Source of the DNA: a bacterium
Lineage (GTDB): Bacteria; UBA4055
Assembly: GCA_029559475.1 (NCBI GenBank)
Contig: JAKQBN010000013.1
Location: 1 to 64,000 of the forward strand
Reading direction: 5' to 3'
DNA length: 64,000 nt
Part shown: positions 1 through 9,369 of the stretch, one piece after another
How positions within the stretch are numbered: the first letter of the stretch is position 1
How the letters are laid out: each line of letters starts with the position of its first letter
The notes under the pieces: generated by a model
Told to the model about the DNA's origin: nothing
The model's database searches: none
The model's input: only the letters and a program-made list of their open reading frames with translations
Made by a program: the position numbers and the translations under genes

Positions 1-1
1 G

Positions 2-721
2 CTTGACGGCAACTACGATAAAGCAATAAAAGAGTATGAGAAAATAATTGATAAATATCCCGAAAGCTCTGAAGCTCTGGTCGCGTACGCAAAACTGCCT
101 GAGAATTATCAGCAGTCAAATTACAGCTTTGATCTTCTGCTAGCAGTATATGACAGCAAAATAGAAAATGAGGACTCAAATAAAAAATTCTTTAAAGAAC
201 TCAAAGTATCTTCGCATATTAAAGCTAAGAATTATGATTCTGCAATAGCATTATCTGAGGAAATGAAACTTGAAGCTGATACAGAAGAAGAAATTATTCT
301 TTGCGACATAGATATAGCGATAGCGAATATGCTGAAAAATTCAAACAGCAAATCAGGTAATAAATTAGATGAGTCTGCATTGAACTATCTACAGGATAAA
401 CTTAACGGAAGCAGAAGCAACACTAATCCTTCGGATGTAGCTGAAGCTACTGTTCCTTCGGGAGTAAAACTCTACCAGAACTACCCGAACCCGTTCAATC
501 CTGTCACGCAGATCAGGTTTGATCTAGCTAATACATCAGAAGTTAAACTCAGTGTTTACAATGTTAACGGACAGGTTGTAGCTGAACTGACTAACGGAGT
601 TATGAATGCTGGCAACCATTCAGTTGAATTCGACGGAAGCTGTCTGAATTCAGGAGTGTATTATTATACTCTGGTAGCTGATGGTAAAACTATGACTCAA
701 AAAATGGTATTGACCAAATAG
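2..721 (+). CDS. TPR-containing T9SS cargo protein, 5' end missing
   Basis: The frame is open from base 2, so the gene enters from outside the window; only the last 239 residues are seen. The first part reads like tetratricopeptide repeats (YDKAIKEYEKIIDKYP near the start). The last ~85 residues are a type A T9SS sorting domain: YQNYPNPFNPVTQIRF, then a beta-sandwich ending in a short basic tail (MTQKMVLTK). In known T9SS systems such domains direct secretion across the outer membrane and are then often cleaved. The ATG at 263 is internal and is not a credible start. The gene ends at a strong hairpin terminator shared with the convergent gene. The full-length function is unknown; TPR units ahead of the sorting domain suggest a surface scaffold, but that is inference. 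Confidence 0.85.
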   Translation, partial: LDGNYDKAIKEYEKIIDKYPESSEALVAYAKLPENYQQSNYSFDLLLAVYDSKIENEDSNKKFFKELKVSSHIKAKNYDSAIALSEEMKLEADTEEEIILCDIDIAIANMLKNSNSKSGNKLDESALNYLQDKLNGSRSNTNPSDVAEATVPSGVKLYQNYPNPFNPVTQIRFDLANTSEVKLSVYNVNGQVVAELTNGVMNAGNHSVEFDGSCLNSGVYYYTLVADGKTMTQKMVLTK

Positions 722-742
722 TGACATTTGTCCTATCGAAAT

Positions 743-772
743 AAAAGGCACTTCGTTTGAAGTGCCTTTTTT
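743..772. terminator. Bidirectional rho-independent terminator
   Basis: A 12-bp perfect stem (AAAAGGCACTTC / GAAGTGCCTTTT) with a GTTT loop is flanked by A and T runs. It lies between the stops of two convergent genes (721 and 778) and can serve both. Confidence 0.9.
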
Positions 773-777
773 GTATA

Positions 778-2862
778 CTACCTTTGTTTGGCCAGCGGAT
801 CGTTTTCTAGATCGAACCAGTCGATCATGGCCTTGAACATATTATTTACTTCTCCCTCTGCATTAGTCATAAAATACAACGGAAAAGCGAAGAAAGCTGT
901 CCGGTACTTGTCTCCGTCCGCAATATACCTCGTAGCTGTCGCGCCTGTTTTTCCGGTTATGAATCCTGAGTTATCCCCGTCGGTCAGTACGGGATCGGTA
1001 TATTTTAGAGAATGATATAAAGTATCTGTGCCTGCATACTCGAAAACCACATTCTCTCTTCCCTGATCACGCGGCAGATCGTAAACAGACCTGTATTTAT
1101 ATACTCCTTCGCCTTTGAAAGCCTCAATAACAGGTATCCCTGTCAGCACCGAACCGTTGTCTTTTAATTGAAATGTCATTAAAACGTTAAAGGGTCCGAG
1201 ATTCGTGGAGTAATTGGTCCAGCAGTCATTAACTTTTGCGCTGTCGATCTTTAATTCCTTTATATCTGCATCAGCTATATGGTCGTATGGTGTCACACCT
1301 ATAAAATCGTAGTTGTCCTGCAGGTAATAATCAGCCGGAGTTACGTTCTGGCCCTGGACTCCTATGTTCCAGACAGACTGACTGAACCATGTTTTCGTTT
1401 CCGGGAAGGTCATTGCGTAAATTCCGAAGTAATCATGGAAGAAATTCTTTGTTACATCGGATAAACTAGTCAAAGTCGAAGATACGGCATCAAAGATCAC
1501 TCTCGTCGGTTCTTTGTAGTCATTCACTTCAAGTATATACGGCTGTTTTCTCATAAGCCCGCAGTGTCCGGCTATGAATATCTTTCCGCCGGCATTCATG
1601 TACTGACTCAAAAACTTTATATAACCGGGATTCTCGGTTGTTGCGTTATAATCGACCCCTTTCTCGTTGCTTCTGTCATCAGAAGCGATAACTAAAAGCC
1701 TGTATTGAATCAGCTCCTGAATGGAAGGAGTATAGGAACATGCGGTCAATGTGTCGATCGATGTTATTATCGTATCGTTGCCGATCAATGCGAACGTTGT
1801 ATCGAAACTGACGATTTCAGTCTGAACAGAGAATTCAGTCATTTTATATTTCTTTAAAAGATCGCCTGAAGTTTCGCTGTAGCCTGCTGTGTTTAATAAT
1901 GACCTGTAAAATTCCGTTACAAGGGCTCCGTCGGGATTCCCTTCATAATATTTAGATAGCGTGCTTGTATGCAATGCAGGATCCGTATCGTTTATAAAAA
2001 GTATTCCTTTATCGAAAGATGGCGTGAATACCGAGAATTTTACAGAGAAACCTGTCTCTCCGGGATCAAGCGCATCGTCCCTTACGAATACCGTAAAAGT
2101 ATAATTTCCTTCAGGATCGTTATAAAATATCTCGTCGCATAATTCGGCTTTGCAGAAATCTCCCCAGCCGGATTGATCGACAAGAACGCTGTCTGATCCT
2201 TCGTTCTCCCAGAGCACCCACTTGAATTCAAGCTTCGCGTTAATATTTTCATCCGTTCCCCACCAGCTAAAATCTAAAGGTATCGAATTCGGGTTCGATT
2301 CCGGCAGTATGATCCTGCTGTCTTCGATCACTTTGACTGATTCTACACTTAAAAATTCAAGTACTTCCGACTCGAGTTTCTTTATTACCGGCTTTTTATT
2401 CATCCGCATAAAAAGTTTTCCGGCTACAGGCGATCTTGTTCCTGCAGAATTCACGGCATAAACGAAGATCTTTGAAAGTCCCGCCCTTAATTTAATAACT
2501 GTGCTGTCCGGTGCTGTATAAACAGAATCAATGTAGTTCATTTTATCGCTGTTGAAAGCAGCCATCGGGAATGAAATATCCGCATATAATTTTTTCGTGC
2601 TGATCCACTTCTCTGCCGCCAGACTTGATAATGCTGTTTGGGCGGTTATTGAAGTATCTGTCGTTACGCAGTAATGATAAGTCATGTCCGTCTCATTTCC
2701 GACTATGCCGAACCAGCCGACCCTTGTAAAAGAACTGACGATGTTCGTGCCTGCATCGGAGATCGAGATCGAAGGTGAAGCATTTTCAGGCGCGGAGCCT
2801 TCATAATCAGTTGAGCAGGATATTATAACTAAAACAGATATTATTGTAGTTATCATCTTCAT
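778..2862 (-). CDS. Large surface lipoprotein of unknown function
   Basis: The N-terminus is a lipoprotein signal (basic start, hydrophobic stretch, ISCS lipobox with Cys about 16 residues from the chosen start), so the protein is probably anchored to a membrane facing the periplasm or surface. The body is rich in Ser/Thr/Asp, with beta-rich, Ig-like segments in the first third. Near residues 390-440 a hydrophobic strand leads to a segment with IFIAGHCGL, reminiscent of a glutamine-amidotransferase-like or flavodoxin-like fold but without a convincing catalytic site. The ATG at 2862 was preferred to the GTG at 2871 because AAGGTG lies 6 nt before it. Its start is 10 nt after the stop of the 1043-residue gene, so the two are very likely co-transcribed and may act together. 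No family is recognised. Confidence 0.8.
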   Translation of the reverse strand: MKMITTIISVLVIISCSTDYEGSAPENASPSISISDAGTNIVSSFTRVGWFGIVGNETDMTYHYCVTTDTSITAQTALSSLAAEKWISTKKLYADISFPMAAFNSDKMNYIDSVYTAPDSTVIKLRAGLSKIFVYAVNSAGTRSPVAGKLFMRMNKKPVIKKLESEVLEFLSVESVKVIEDSRIILPESNPNSIPLDFSWWGTDENINAKLEFKWVLWENEGSDSVLVDQSGWGDFCKAELCDEIFYNDPEGNYTFTVFVRDDALDPGETGFSVKFSVFTPSFDKGILFINDTDPALHTSTLSKYYEGNPDGALVTEFYRSLLNTAGYSETSGDLLKKYKMTEFSVQTEIVSFDTTFALIGNDTIITSIDTLTACSYTPSIQELIQYRLLVIASDDRSNEKGVDYNATTENPGYIKFLSQYMNAGGKIFIAGHCGLMRKQPYILEVNDYKEPTRVIFDAVSSTLTSLSDVTKNFFHDYFGIYAMTFPETKTWFSQSVWNIGVQGQNVTPADYYLQDNYDFIGVTPYDHIADADIKELKIDSAKVNDCWTNYSTNLGPFNVLMTFQLKDNGSVLTGIPVIEAFKGEGVYKYRSVYDLPRDQGRENVVFEYAGTDTLYHSLKYTDPVLTDGDNSGFITGKTGATATRYIADGDKYRTAFFAFPLYFMTNAEGEVNNMFKAMIDWFDLENDPLAKQR

Positions 2863-2872
2863 TTTCTTCACC

Positions 2873-5800
2873 TTACCTTATGACCGTGAATTTGCCGACA
2901 TAGTCGTCTTTTTTATCATCTGCATCCTGAACAGAGAATAAATACATCCCCGAAGAGACAGTATCACCGTTCTCATTGTTGAGATACCATACCTGCTTGT
3001 ACTTATGCTCCGCATCGGCATCGCTTCCGTTGTGCCCGATCGTTTTTACAAGGTCCCCTGCAAGCGTAAATATTCTTATTACGCAGTTCTCGGGTATGTT
3101 AGTGAACACGGCCATCAGTTTGTCTTCCTTCCAGTATGAAGGATCTATCACATTTCCCCATTCTTCAGCGGTATATAATCTGTCGGCTTTGACAGGATTA
3201 GGCACGATCTTCGGATCTTTAGACGGAGCTTTGACAACATTCGACAACATTATTGCATTTAAAACAGGATCGGAGAACTGCGGGATCACGCCGTATTTTG
3301 GATCGCCGAAATCTCCTGCCGTTACGGCTACAAGATCCCTCGCTTCGAAAATGCTTTTATTTAATGTGAACGTGTAATTCCTTACTTCGCCGGCAGTTTC
3401 GATCTGGCTGACATCCTTATCGACTTCGTATTTGTACTGACCGCTGATCACATGGTCCTCATACATTGAATTATTGTTCAGGAACGGAACAAGTTGCCAG
3501 ATCTTTCCTTCTGAGGTGATCACGGTCGAGTCATTTGCGACGAGAGTGTTGTATCGCTGCTGATCTACCGGGATTTTAAAATAATCATCCGGATCTGCGA
3601 TATTCTGATAGGAATAATCGATTTTATCAGCTGTAAAGACCGGCAAGAAACTTCCGCCGCTCCCTTCTCTCGATATCATTATCCTGTAGCCCTCAAAATC
3701 GTTCAGAAAAGAAAATCTGTCTGTGTTATGCTCAGGCCCGGTTCTGATATATTCACCTTCGCTGTTCTTAAAGTGCGAAGACCATTTTAAAATAACTTCG
3801 TCAGTGTTTTTTTCGACTGTAAAAACAGGAGGCGGAGGAGCTGACGGGCCTTTGAAATCCGGAACGCCGTCTCCCTGATCTACTTTTCCGTTGCCGAATC
3901 CGTATCTTACCATCGAATTTACGGGTACGATGCCGTCGTCTTTAGTATATTTTATCATTTCACCGTACATAGCCGTTTCCGTCTGATGCCCGAACGGAAG
4001 AAGCTTATCCTCATTTTCAGCTGTCCATCCGTAGATATCAGGCTTTGGAGAAGTGAACTGGGTCAGCTCATTGTCGCATTCTCCTTCATCAGGAAGGATA
4101 TAGTCTTCGCCGAACCACCAGCATACGCCGTTCGATCCGTATTGGGCGAAAAGCCCGTCTTTTCCGACGTCTTCCCCGCACCAGCCGTCACCTTTAGTGA
4201 CACCGTTCTTTGTTACGGGAGTATCGTACAGGGGGGTATCATATAATCTTTCAGCCCAGGCAGCGCTTGAAAAAGCGTCATACCAGCCCTGTTCATATAA
4301 CGACGCGTCAAGGCCGTCTTCCATATCAACGATCGAATCATCGGCATAATTCGGGTCCTGATCGAGAGAAGTATTGAAGTTCCTGCCGGTTATGAACGCA
4401 AAAGTGAATCTTATCGAATCCCCGTAAGCGAATTTCCACGCTTCTTTAGTAATATAACTTTCAGGTATGCCGTCTGAATTCGTATCAACAGCTACATTTA
4501 TATTTGTATTCTCTCCGAGAGGGCCGAAAGACAGAATGTATTTGACGTCAATTCCGTTCGCATGATCGTTCAGAGCCTGGATCGTCCCGTCAGGGAATTC
4601 AGTACCTCCCGCAACTACCCACTTTCTCCATTTTTCAGCCTGATCGTAGCCTGTGCCAATAAGATAATCGGGATCTTGATATGTTCCTAAATAAACCTGC
4701 CTTATGTCCAACGGGCTGTAATCCGCTTCGCCGTTCGACATCACCATATATCTGCCCTTATCGCCCAAAGGCCTTCCTTCCGTTCTGCCACCCCAGAGCG
4801 GGTATGCTCCGTCTATGCCGTCTACATGCAGTCCGTCCTGATTGTAGTCGTCATATCCTTTCTGCTGCATATTAAGATCATACTTCCAGTCCGAATGAAG
4901 GTTGTCCTTCCACCTCGGCCCCCAGTCCCAGCTCTCGTCTTCAGAGTTCGCTACATATAGATTATAAGAATACTTCATCGACGGATCTGGATTTTTCAAA
5001 ACTTTTAAAGCCGCCACCCCGGTCGCACCGTTTAACGGATATCCTGTCGGAGGTTCCATTGTTGCTGAGTAATATTCCTGACCGTTATAACATCTTCCGT
5101 CATTATCCGCTGTCCATGCAAGATCAAGATCGACCGTTCTGTTCTCTCCAGTGGCGGGATCGATGAATTTATCCCATTTGTGAACGAATCCGCCTATATC
5201 GTCAGCATGGCAGTACGTCCATTCCCCGTTTATTATACCGACATCGAGATCGGTGTACATTCCGGCGAAAAAATTGTAAATATCCTTTTCGTCAGCATTT
5301 CTGTTGAAGATCGTAAAATCGGCTATTATAAGATTTTCGGCATAAGGATTATTCCATGCGTAAGTTTTCTGTTTAACCTCAATTCCGAGAGGTTTATGCA
5401 ACATTTCGTCAAAATCTATACCTGTATCGTATATATTAGAATATTTATCCGAATACCATGTAGTGAACTGTTCGTCGGCTGTCGCTGCGGGATCATAGAC
5501 ATCCTGCATCAGGCAGTTCGTTTTTCCGTATGTATCTGATGTTTCAATTATCTTCCCCTTTGAAGTTCCTTCCGGATCATCGTAAAAATCTCTAGGCCAT
5601 AGTTCTTTCGGCATATCCTCTGTTCCGCTAAAACCGGTCCACCCTTCATAGGCTGTCGTTACAAGAGGATCTCCGAACACTTTCGCAGGGATCTTTATAT
5701 CAACTGAATCGTTTTCCAGATATCCGCCGAACATCAGTCCGGCAGCGAACAGGTACTGCTCATTACTGCCTCCCGGCATATTGCCTGAAACTGCAGTCTG

Positions 5801-6004
5801 ACCTGTACAGGGGTCATCAAATTTCAGCGGATTGCCGAAAAATCCGTTATTCGTTACGTTAAGCCAGAATTGCCCGGCAACATGCACGCGGTTCTCCCTG
5901 TTCGCAACTGTCTTTGATCCGGAATCTTTCATTACCGGATTAAGCGCAGCGCATTGGAGAATAAAAACTAATGTTAACAGACTTACTGTAATGGTTCTAC
6001 TCAT
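2873..6004 (-). CDS. Secreted surface protein with variant T9SS-like C-terminal domain
   Basis: This 1043-residue protein starts with a signal peptide (residues 1 to about 21). The body is rich in aromatic residues, Asp and Gly, typical of large extracellular proteins of FCB bacteria. No enzyme motif is evident. The C-terminus has a variant sorting-type domain: VPNPVKADRLY near residue 940, then VIRIFTLAGDLVKTI and a final strand ending GKFTVIR. This resembles type A sorting domains without the full Y-P-N-P-F-N-P motif, so T9SS export is likely but not certain. The ATG at 6004 is preceded by GAGGTGGG. The gene is separated by 75 bp from murJ and is followed after 10 nt by the lipoprotein gene, so it heads a two-gene surface operon. 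Confidence 0.8.
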   Translation of the reverse strand: MSRTITVSLLTLVFILQCAALNPVMKDSGSKTVANRENRVHVAGQFWLNVTNNGFFGNPLKFDDPCTGQTAVSGNMPGGSNEQYLFAAGLMFGGYLENDSVDIKIPAKVFGDPLVTTAYEGWTGFSGTEDMPKELWPRDFYDDPEGTSKGKIIETSDTYGKTNCLMQDVYDPAATADEQFTTWYSDKYSNIYDTGIDFDEMLHKPLGIEVKQKTYAWNNPYAENLIIADFTIFNRNADEKDIYNFFAGMYTDLDVGIINGEWTYCHADDIGGFVHKWDKFIDPATGENRTVDLDLAWTADNDGRCYNGQEYYSATMEPPTGYPLNGATGVAALKVLKNPDPSMKYSYNLYVANSEDESWDWGPRWKDNLHSDWKYDLNMQQKGYDDYNQDGLHVDGIDGAYPLWGGRTEGRPLGDKGRYMVMSNGEADYSPLDIRQVYLGTYQDPDYLIGTGYDQAEKWRKWVVAGGTEFPDGTIQALNDHANGIDVKYILSFGPLGENTNINVAVDTNSDGIPESYITKEAWKFAYGDSIRFTFAFITGRNFNTSLDQDPNYADDSIVDMEDGLDASLYEQGWYDAFSSAAWAERLYDTPLYDTPVTKNGVTKGDGWCGEDVGKDGLFAQYGSNGVCWWFGEDYILPDEGECDNELTQFTSPKPDIYGWTAENEDKLLPFGHQTETAMYGEMIKYTKDDGIVPVNSMVRYGFGNGKVDQGDGVPDFKGPSAPPPPVFTVEKNTDEVILKWSSHFKNSEGEYIRTGPEHNTDRFSFLNDFEGYRIMISREGSGGSFLPVFTADKIDYSYQNIADPDDYFKIPVDQQRYNTLVANDSTVITSEGKIWQLVPFLNNNSMYEDHVISGQYKYEVDKDVSQIETAGEVRNYTFTLNKSIFEARDLVAVTAGDFGDPKYGVIPQFSDPVLNAIMLSNVVKAPSKDPKIVPNPVKADRLYTAEEWGNVIDPSYWKEDKLMAVFTNIPENCVIRIFTLAGDLVKTIGHNGSDADAEHKYKQVWYLNNENGDTVSSGMYLFSVQDADDKKDDYVGKFTVIR

Positions 6005-6079
6005 GATCCCACCTCACTTTGGCTAAATATTTACATGTATTATATTACCGAAATAAAATAAAAAAAACAATAAGAATTA

Positions 6080-7624
6080 TTATTTGTTTTTTGAGACGAG
6101 AAATAAAACACCGAACACGATACCGGTAATGACAGTTTTAATAGTAAGTAGAATATACGGATTTTGAGTTATATCTGCATAAATGGCTTTGGTCAAAAAG
6201 ACTCCCGTCAGCAGCACGCCGATAATTATCTGGACGAGGTTGTCTTTTTTCATGAAAAAGGTCCTATCTGTGTCAATAAGACCTGACATTTCCTTTCCGA
6301 TGTATTTATGCAGCATTATCATATTATATAAAAGAGACACCGAAGTTGCGAAAGCGATACCGGAATGTCCCATCGGAGTGAATACGGCTAGTATATATGA
6401 TAGAACTACATTTATTATTGCGCTAGCTACCGATACTTTAAGCGAATGAATGTTTTTATGAACAAGAGACAGAACTCTCATATAGTACCCGGAATAACTC
6501 AGAGGAATCAGCCCGAGCGAGTACATTATAAAAGCCTGTGATGTCAACCTGGCGGATTCAGAATTGAACGCTCCTCTCTGATATACGATCTTTATAATTT
6601 CGTCAGATGCGCCGATACAGATCACTGTTACCGGAACGAGTACGAGAAAATACAGCCTGCAACCTTTAAAATAAAGATCGCTGAATTTTTGCCTGTCATT
6701 CTCCGTCTTGATCTTGTTTAAAAGCGGGTTCAAGCCGCGTGTTATTGATAGTCCGATTATAGCTCCGGGAAGCTGAAAGAGTCTTTGCGCGTAAAATAGA
6801 GACGATGTGGCTCCCGTGTGAAGCATTGTGGCGACAAGCCTGTCTATGAATTCGGCGCTCTTATTGAACACGGCATTCAGCCCGATTATTTTCGTTTCTC
6901 TCTTGATTATGCCGTAATCATTCGTACTGTCTTTAAAAGCATAACTGTATTTTACTTTTGCTTCATCTTTGAAATCTTTTGATATCAGGAAAGGGATATG
7001 CACAATGAATTGAAGAAAAGCTCCGACAAGATATCCGACCGCAATGGAATAGCCTCCGATGTAAGGTTCGAACCATACTATCCCCGCTATAACTCCCACG
7101 CTGAGCATTATAGGCGCGAATCCGAATATCCAGTTCCTTTCAAAAAAATTCAACAGGCTGCCGACGAATGCCGCGAGCCCAATGAATACCATAAAAGGCA
7201 TCATTATCAATATAAGCTCGAGTGAAAGATCATAATCGAAATCGCCTTTGAACTCGAATGCTTTGAGAACCATGAATATCAGCGGAGTAATAAGGTAAAG
7301 CAGCGTCATTACTGCCAGAAGCGCGAAAAAGAACCAGTTGAAGACTACTGAAAGAAATTTCCACGACCTTTCCTTTTCACCTTTGTCATATATTGTTTTG
7401 AAAGGCGGCATGAACGCCCTTTCGACCATATCTTCGCCAAGTATCTGCCTGAACAGATTGGGGAACATAAGCGCAAATGAAAAAGCGTCTGCAACCCTTG
7501 AAGTCCCGAAGAACCATCCTACCACCATTTCGCGGACGAATCCGAAAATTCTGGACAGAAATGTGCCGGTAAATATCTGAATTATATTTTTTCTGATCCG
7601 GCTTCTGTCTTTATTATCTGTCAA
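6080..7624 (-). CDS. murJ: Lipid II flippase MurJ
   Basis: MurJ (MviN) flips the peptidoglycan precursor lipid II across the inner membrane. The 514-residue length fits the family, and about 14 hydrophobic segments are visible. The N-terminal signature is intact: TFLSRIFGFVREMVVGWFFG followed by ADAFSFALMFPNLFRQILGE, the region with the conserved Arg residues of the MOP-superfamily flippase cavity. It lies 8 bp downstream of the TauE/SafE family gene and is the last gene of the leftward hisS run, so it is probably expressed with them. Nothing unusual was seen. Confidence 0.95.
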   Translation of the reverse strand: MTDNKDRSRIRKNIIQIFTGTFLSRIFGFVREMVVGWFFGTSRVADAFSFALMFPNLFRQILGEDMVERAFMPPFKTIYDKGEKERSWKFLSVVFNWFFFALLAVMTLLYLITPLIFMVLKAFEFKGDFDYDLSLELILIMMPFMVFIGLAAFVGSLLNFFERNWIFGFAPIMLSVGVIAGIVWFEPYIGGYSIAVGYLVGAFLQFIVHIPFLISKDFKDEAKVKYSYAFKDSTNDYGIIKRETKIIGLNAVFNKSAEFIDRLVATMLHTGATSSLFYAQRLFQLPGAIIGLSITRGLNPLLNKIKTENDRQKFSDLYFKGCRLYFLVLVPVTVICIGASDEIIKIVYQRGAFNSESARLTSQAFIMYSLGLIPLSYSGYYMRVLSLVHKNIHSLKVSVASAIINVVLSYILAVFTPMGHSGIAFATSVSLLYNMIMLHKYIGKEMSGLIDTDRTFFMKKDNLVQIIIGVLLTGVFLTKAIYADITQNPYILLTIKTVITGIVFGVLFLVSKNK

Positions 7625-7632
7625 AACGCCGC

Positions 7633-8436
7633 CTAATAAGCTTTAATATACATTTGTAATGCTACCATAAAATATACGATCCCGGCGATCTTTTTAAAAG
7701 TATCGTCTTTACTTTTGATATTGAGCCTGGCTCCAAGCTGAGCAGTAAATAATGTGCCTAATGATATAAGAAGAAAAATGGTTAAGAACATCGAGAACGG
7801 GATATGATCGAATGCGCCTATGAAGTATCTGCCTCCGAGGGATGCTAGAGAATTAAATACCATTACTATAGCGGCAATCCCGACAGCTTTTTTAAGATCG
7901 AAATTCAAAATTACCGCTAATACCGGAACAAGAACTGATCCGCCCCCAATTCCCGTCATGGCTGATATTGTGCCCATGAACAGACCTGAAAGGAAAAGCA
8001 GGAAAAAATTAAAATTGGGCTGTTTCTTCAAATTGCCTTCATCGTCTGTTTCACGGTCAAGAAAGAAGATCCTTATGGCAAGAATCGAAAGTACAAGTGA
8101 GAAAAAGAACATTCTGTTCCTGTCACATATAATCCCGCAGATATAATTGCCCGGTATAGGTCCCATCACAGATCCGAGAACTATCGGGAGTATTGCTTTT
8201 TTATAATAATTACCTTCCCTAAAATGCTTGTATGAGGCGTTCGATGATGCCGCGAATACTACGCCTAACGAAATAGTTGATGCGGTAAGAAAAAGATCGC
8301 ACGATCCGACCGTTCCGTCAAGATAATAAACGAGAACGGGAACTGCTATCACTCCGCCGCCTATGCCAAGATAACCGCTAAGGAATCCTGCTGTGAGACC
8401 TGTTGAAAACAATATTAGAATATCAGTGAAATTCAA
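7633..8436 (-). CDS. TauE/SafE family membrane transporter (DUF81)
   Basis: A 267-residue polytopic protein with about eight hydrophobic segments. It carries the duplicated family signature: GFLSGYLGIGGGVIAVPVL near residue 18 and GTISAMTGIGGGSVLVPVL near residue 155, the two internal-repeat halves of TauE/SafE permeases. Members export or import sulfur-containing or organic anions (sulfite, sulfoacetate and similar), but the substrate cannot be read from sequence. It sits 9 bp after panE and 8 bp before murJ in the leftward operon; no sulfur-metabolism neighbour helps fix the substrate. Confidence 0.9.
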   Translation of the reverse strand: MNFTDILILFSTGLTAGFLSGYLGIGGGVIAVPVLVYYLDGTVGSCDLFLTASTISLGVVFAASSNASYKHFREGNYYKKAILPIVLGSVMGPIPGNYICGIICDRNRMFFFSLVLSILAIRIFFLDRETDDEGNLKKQPNFNFFLLFLSGLFMGTISAMTGIGGGSVLVPVLAVILNFDLKKAVGIAAIVMVFNSLASLGGRYFIGAFDHIPFSMFLTIFLLISLGTLFTAQLGARLNIKSKDDTFKKIAGIVYFMVALQMYIKAY

Positions 8437-8445
8437 TAATTTCCT

Positions 8446-9369
8446 CTAAATGCCGGCTTCCTCTTTTCCTTCAAGTCTGATCTTTTCGATGTCTTTTACA
8501 ATCCCGTATATTAATTTGTTCGTCTGAACGCTAACACCATTCTTCTCTCCGATCCTGATGATCTCACCGTTAATAAAATCTATCTCATTCGGCCGTTTTT
8601 TAAAATAATCCTGAAGCATAGAAGTTCTGTTATCAGACCTGATAAAAGAATTAACATCTGCGACCGAAAGCGAAATACTGTAACCTTCCGACTTCGCTAC
8701 TGCCCTGCCTTCCCTCAAAAGAGATTCCTTTAATCCGTTCTGAAGATCGTCGGCAATGATTTTATTTTTAGCCCTGAAAATGACTGACAGCGGATTTACT
8801 ATCGAATTTATTATCAGCTTTTTCCAAATGGATTTGTCCAGGCTTTTCGTTATCCTGCATTGAAGGAATGTGCTCTCGAATATCCTTCCGTACTCAGAGT
8901 CTCCGAATGCCTTCTCGGCTTTTAGACCGCCGGGGAATAGTTCAATATTTCCCGGTGCAGTTAGTACTGCTCCGAAAGTAACAACAGCCTGATATACGTT
9001 TTCTGACGGAAGGATCCCTGAAAGAGTCTTCCGGGCTATGTCCTTTACCCCGTATCCGTTTTGTACAAGCAGAAGCGTTGTTGATTCCCTGATGAGATGT
9101 TTTATGTTTAAAAGAGAATTTTCGAGGCCGGTTATTTTTACCGAAACGATAAGAAGAGTATTTTCGAGACTGTTGACAGCGGATTCTTCCGCATGAGCTT
9201 TCACATTTTTATTTACGCATCCTGTTATCGTGCATCCGTCCTTATTGATCGCCTTGACGTGATCCTTTCTCCCGATGAGCGTCGTCTGCCCGTAATATTT
9301 TTCTGCGAGAGCAGCGCCGATTACAGTTCCGACCCCTCCTACACCCAGTATAACGATCCTATTCTTCAT
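8446..9369 (-). CDS. panE: 2-dehydropantoate 2-reductase family protein (PanE/ApbA)
   Basis: PanE reduces ketopantoate to pantoate with NADPH, in the pathway to pantothenate and coenzyme A. The N-terminus has the Rossmann nucleotide-binding motif GVGGVGTVIGAALA. A Lys is present in the middle helical region (SIWKKLIINSIVNPL), matching the family pattern in which a conserved Lys and a following Asn bind substrate; the C-terminal RPNEIDFINGEI segment is also typical. Length (307 residues) is normal. Its start overlaps the end of hisS by 11 bp, indicating translational coupling. Some ApbA-family members act on other keto acids, so the exact substrate is inferred. Confidence 0.88.
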   Translation of the reverse strand: MKNRIVILGVGGVGTVIGAALAEKYYGQTTLIGRKDHVKAINKDGCTITGCVNKNVKAHAEESAVNSLENTLLIVSVKITGLENSLLNIKHLIRESTTLLLVQNGYGVKDIARKTLSGILPSENVYQAVVTFGAVLTAPGNIELFPGGLKAEKAFGDSEYGRIFESTFLQCRITKSLDKSIWKKLIINSIVNPLSVIFRAKNKIIADDLQNGLKESLLREGRAVAKSEGYSISLSVADVNSFIRSDNRTSMLQDYFKKRPNEIDFINGEIIRIGEKNGVSVQTNKLIYGIVKDIEKIRLEGKEEAGI

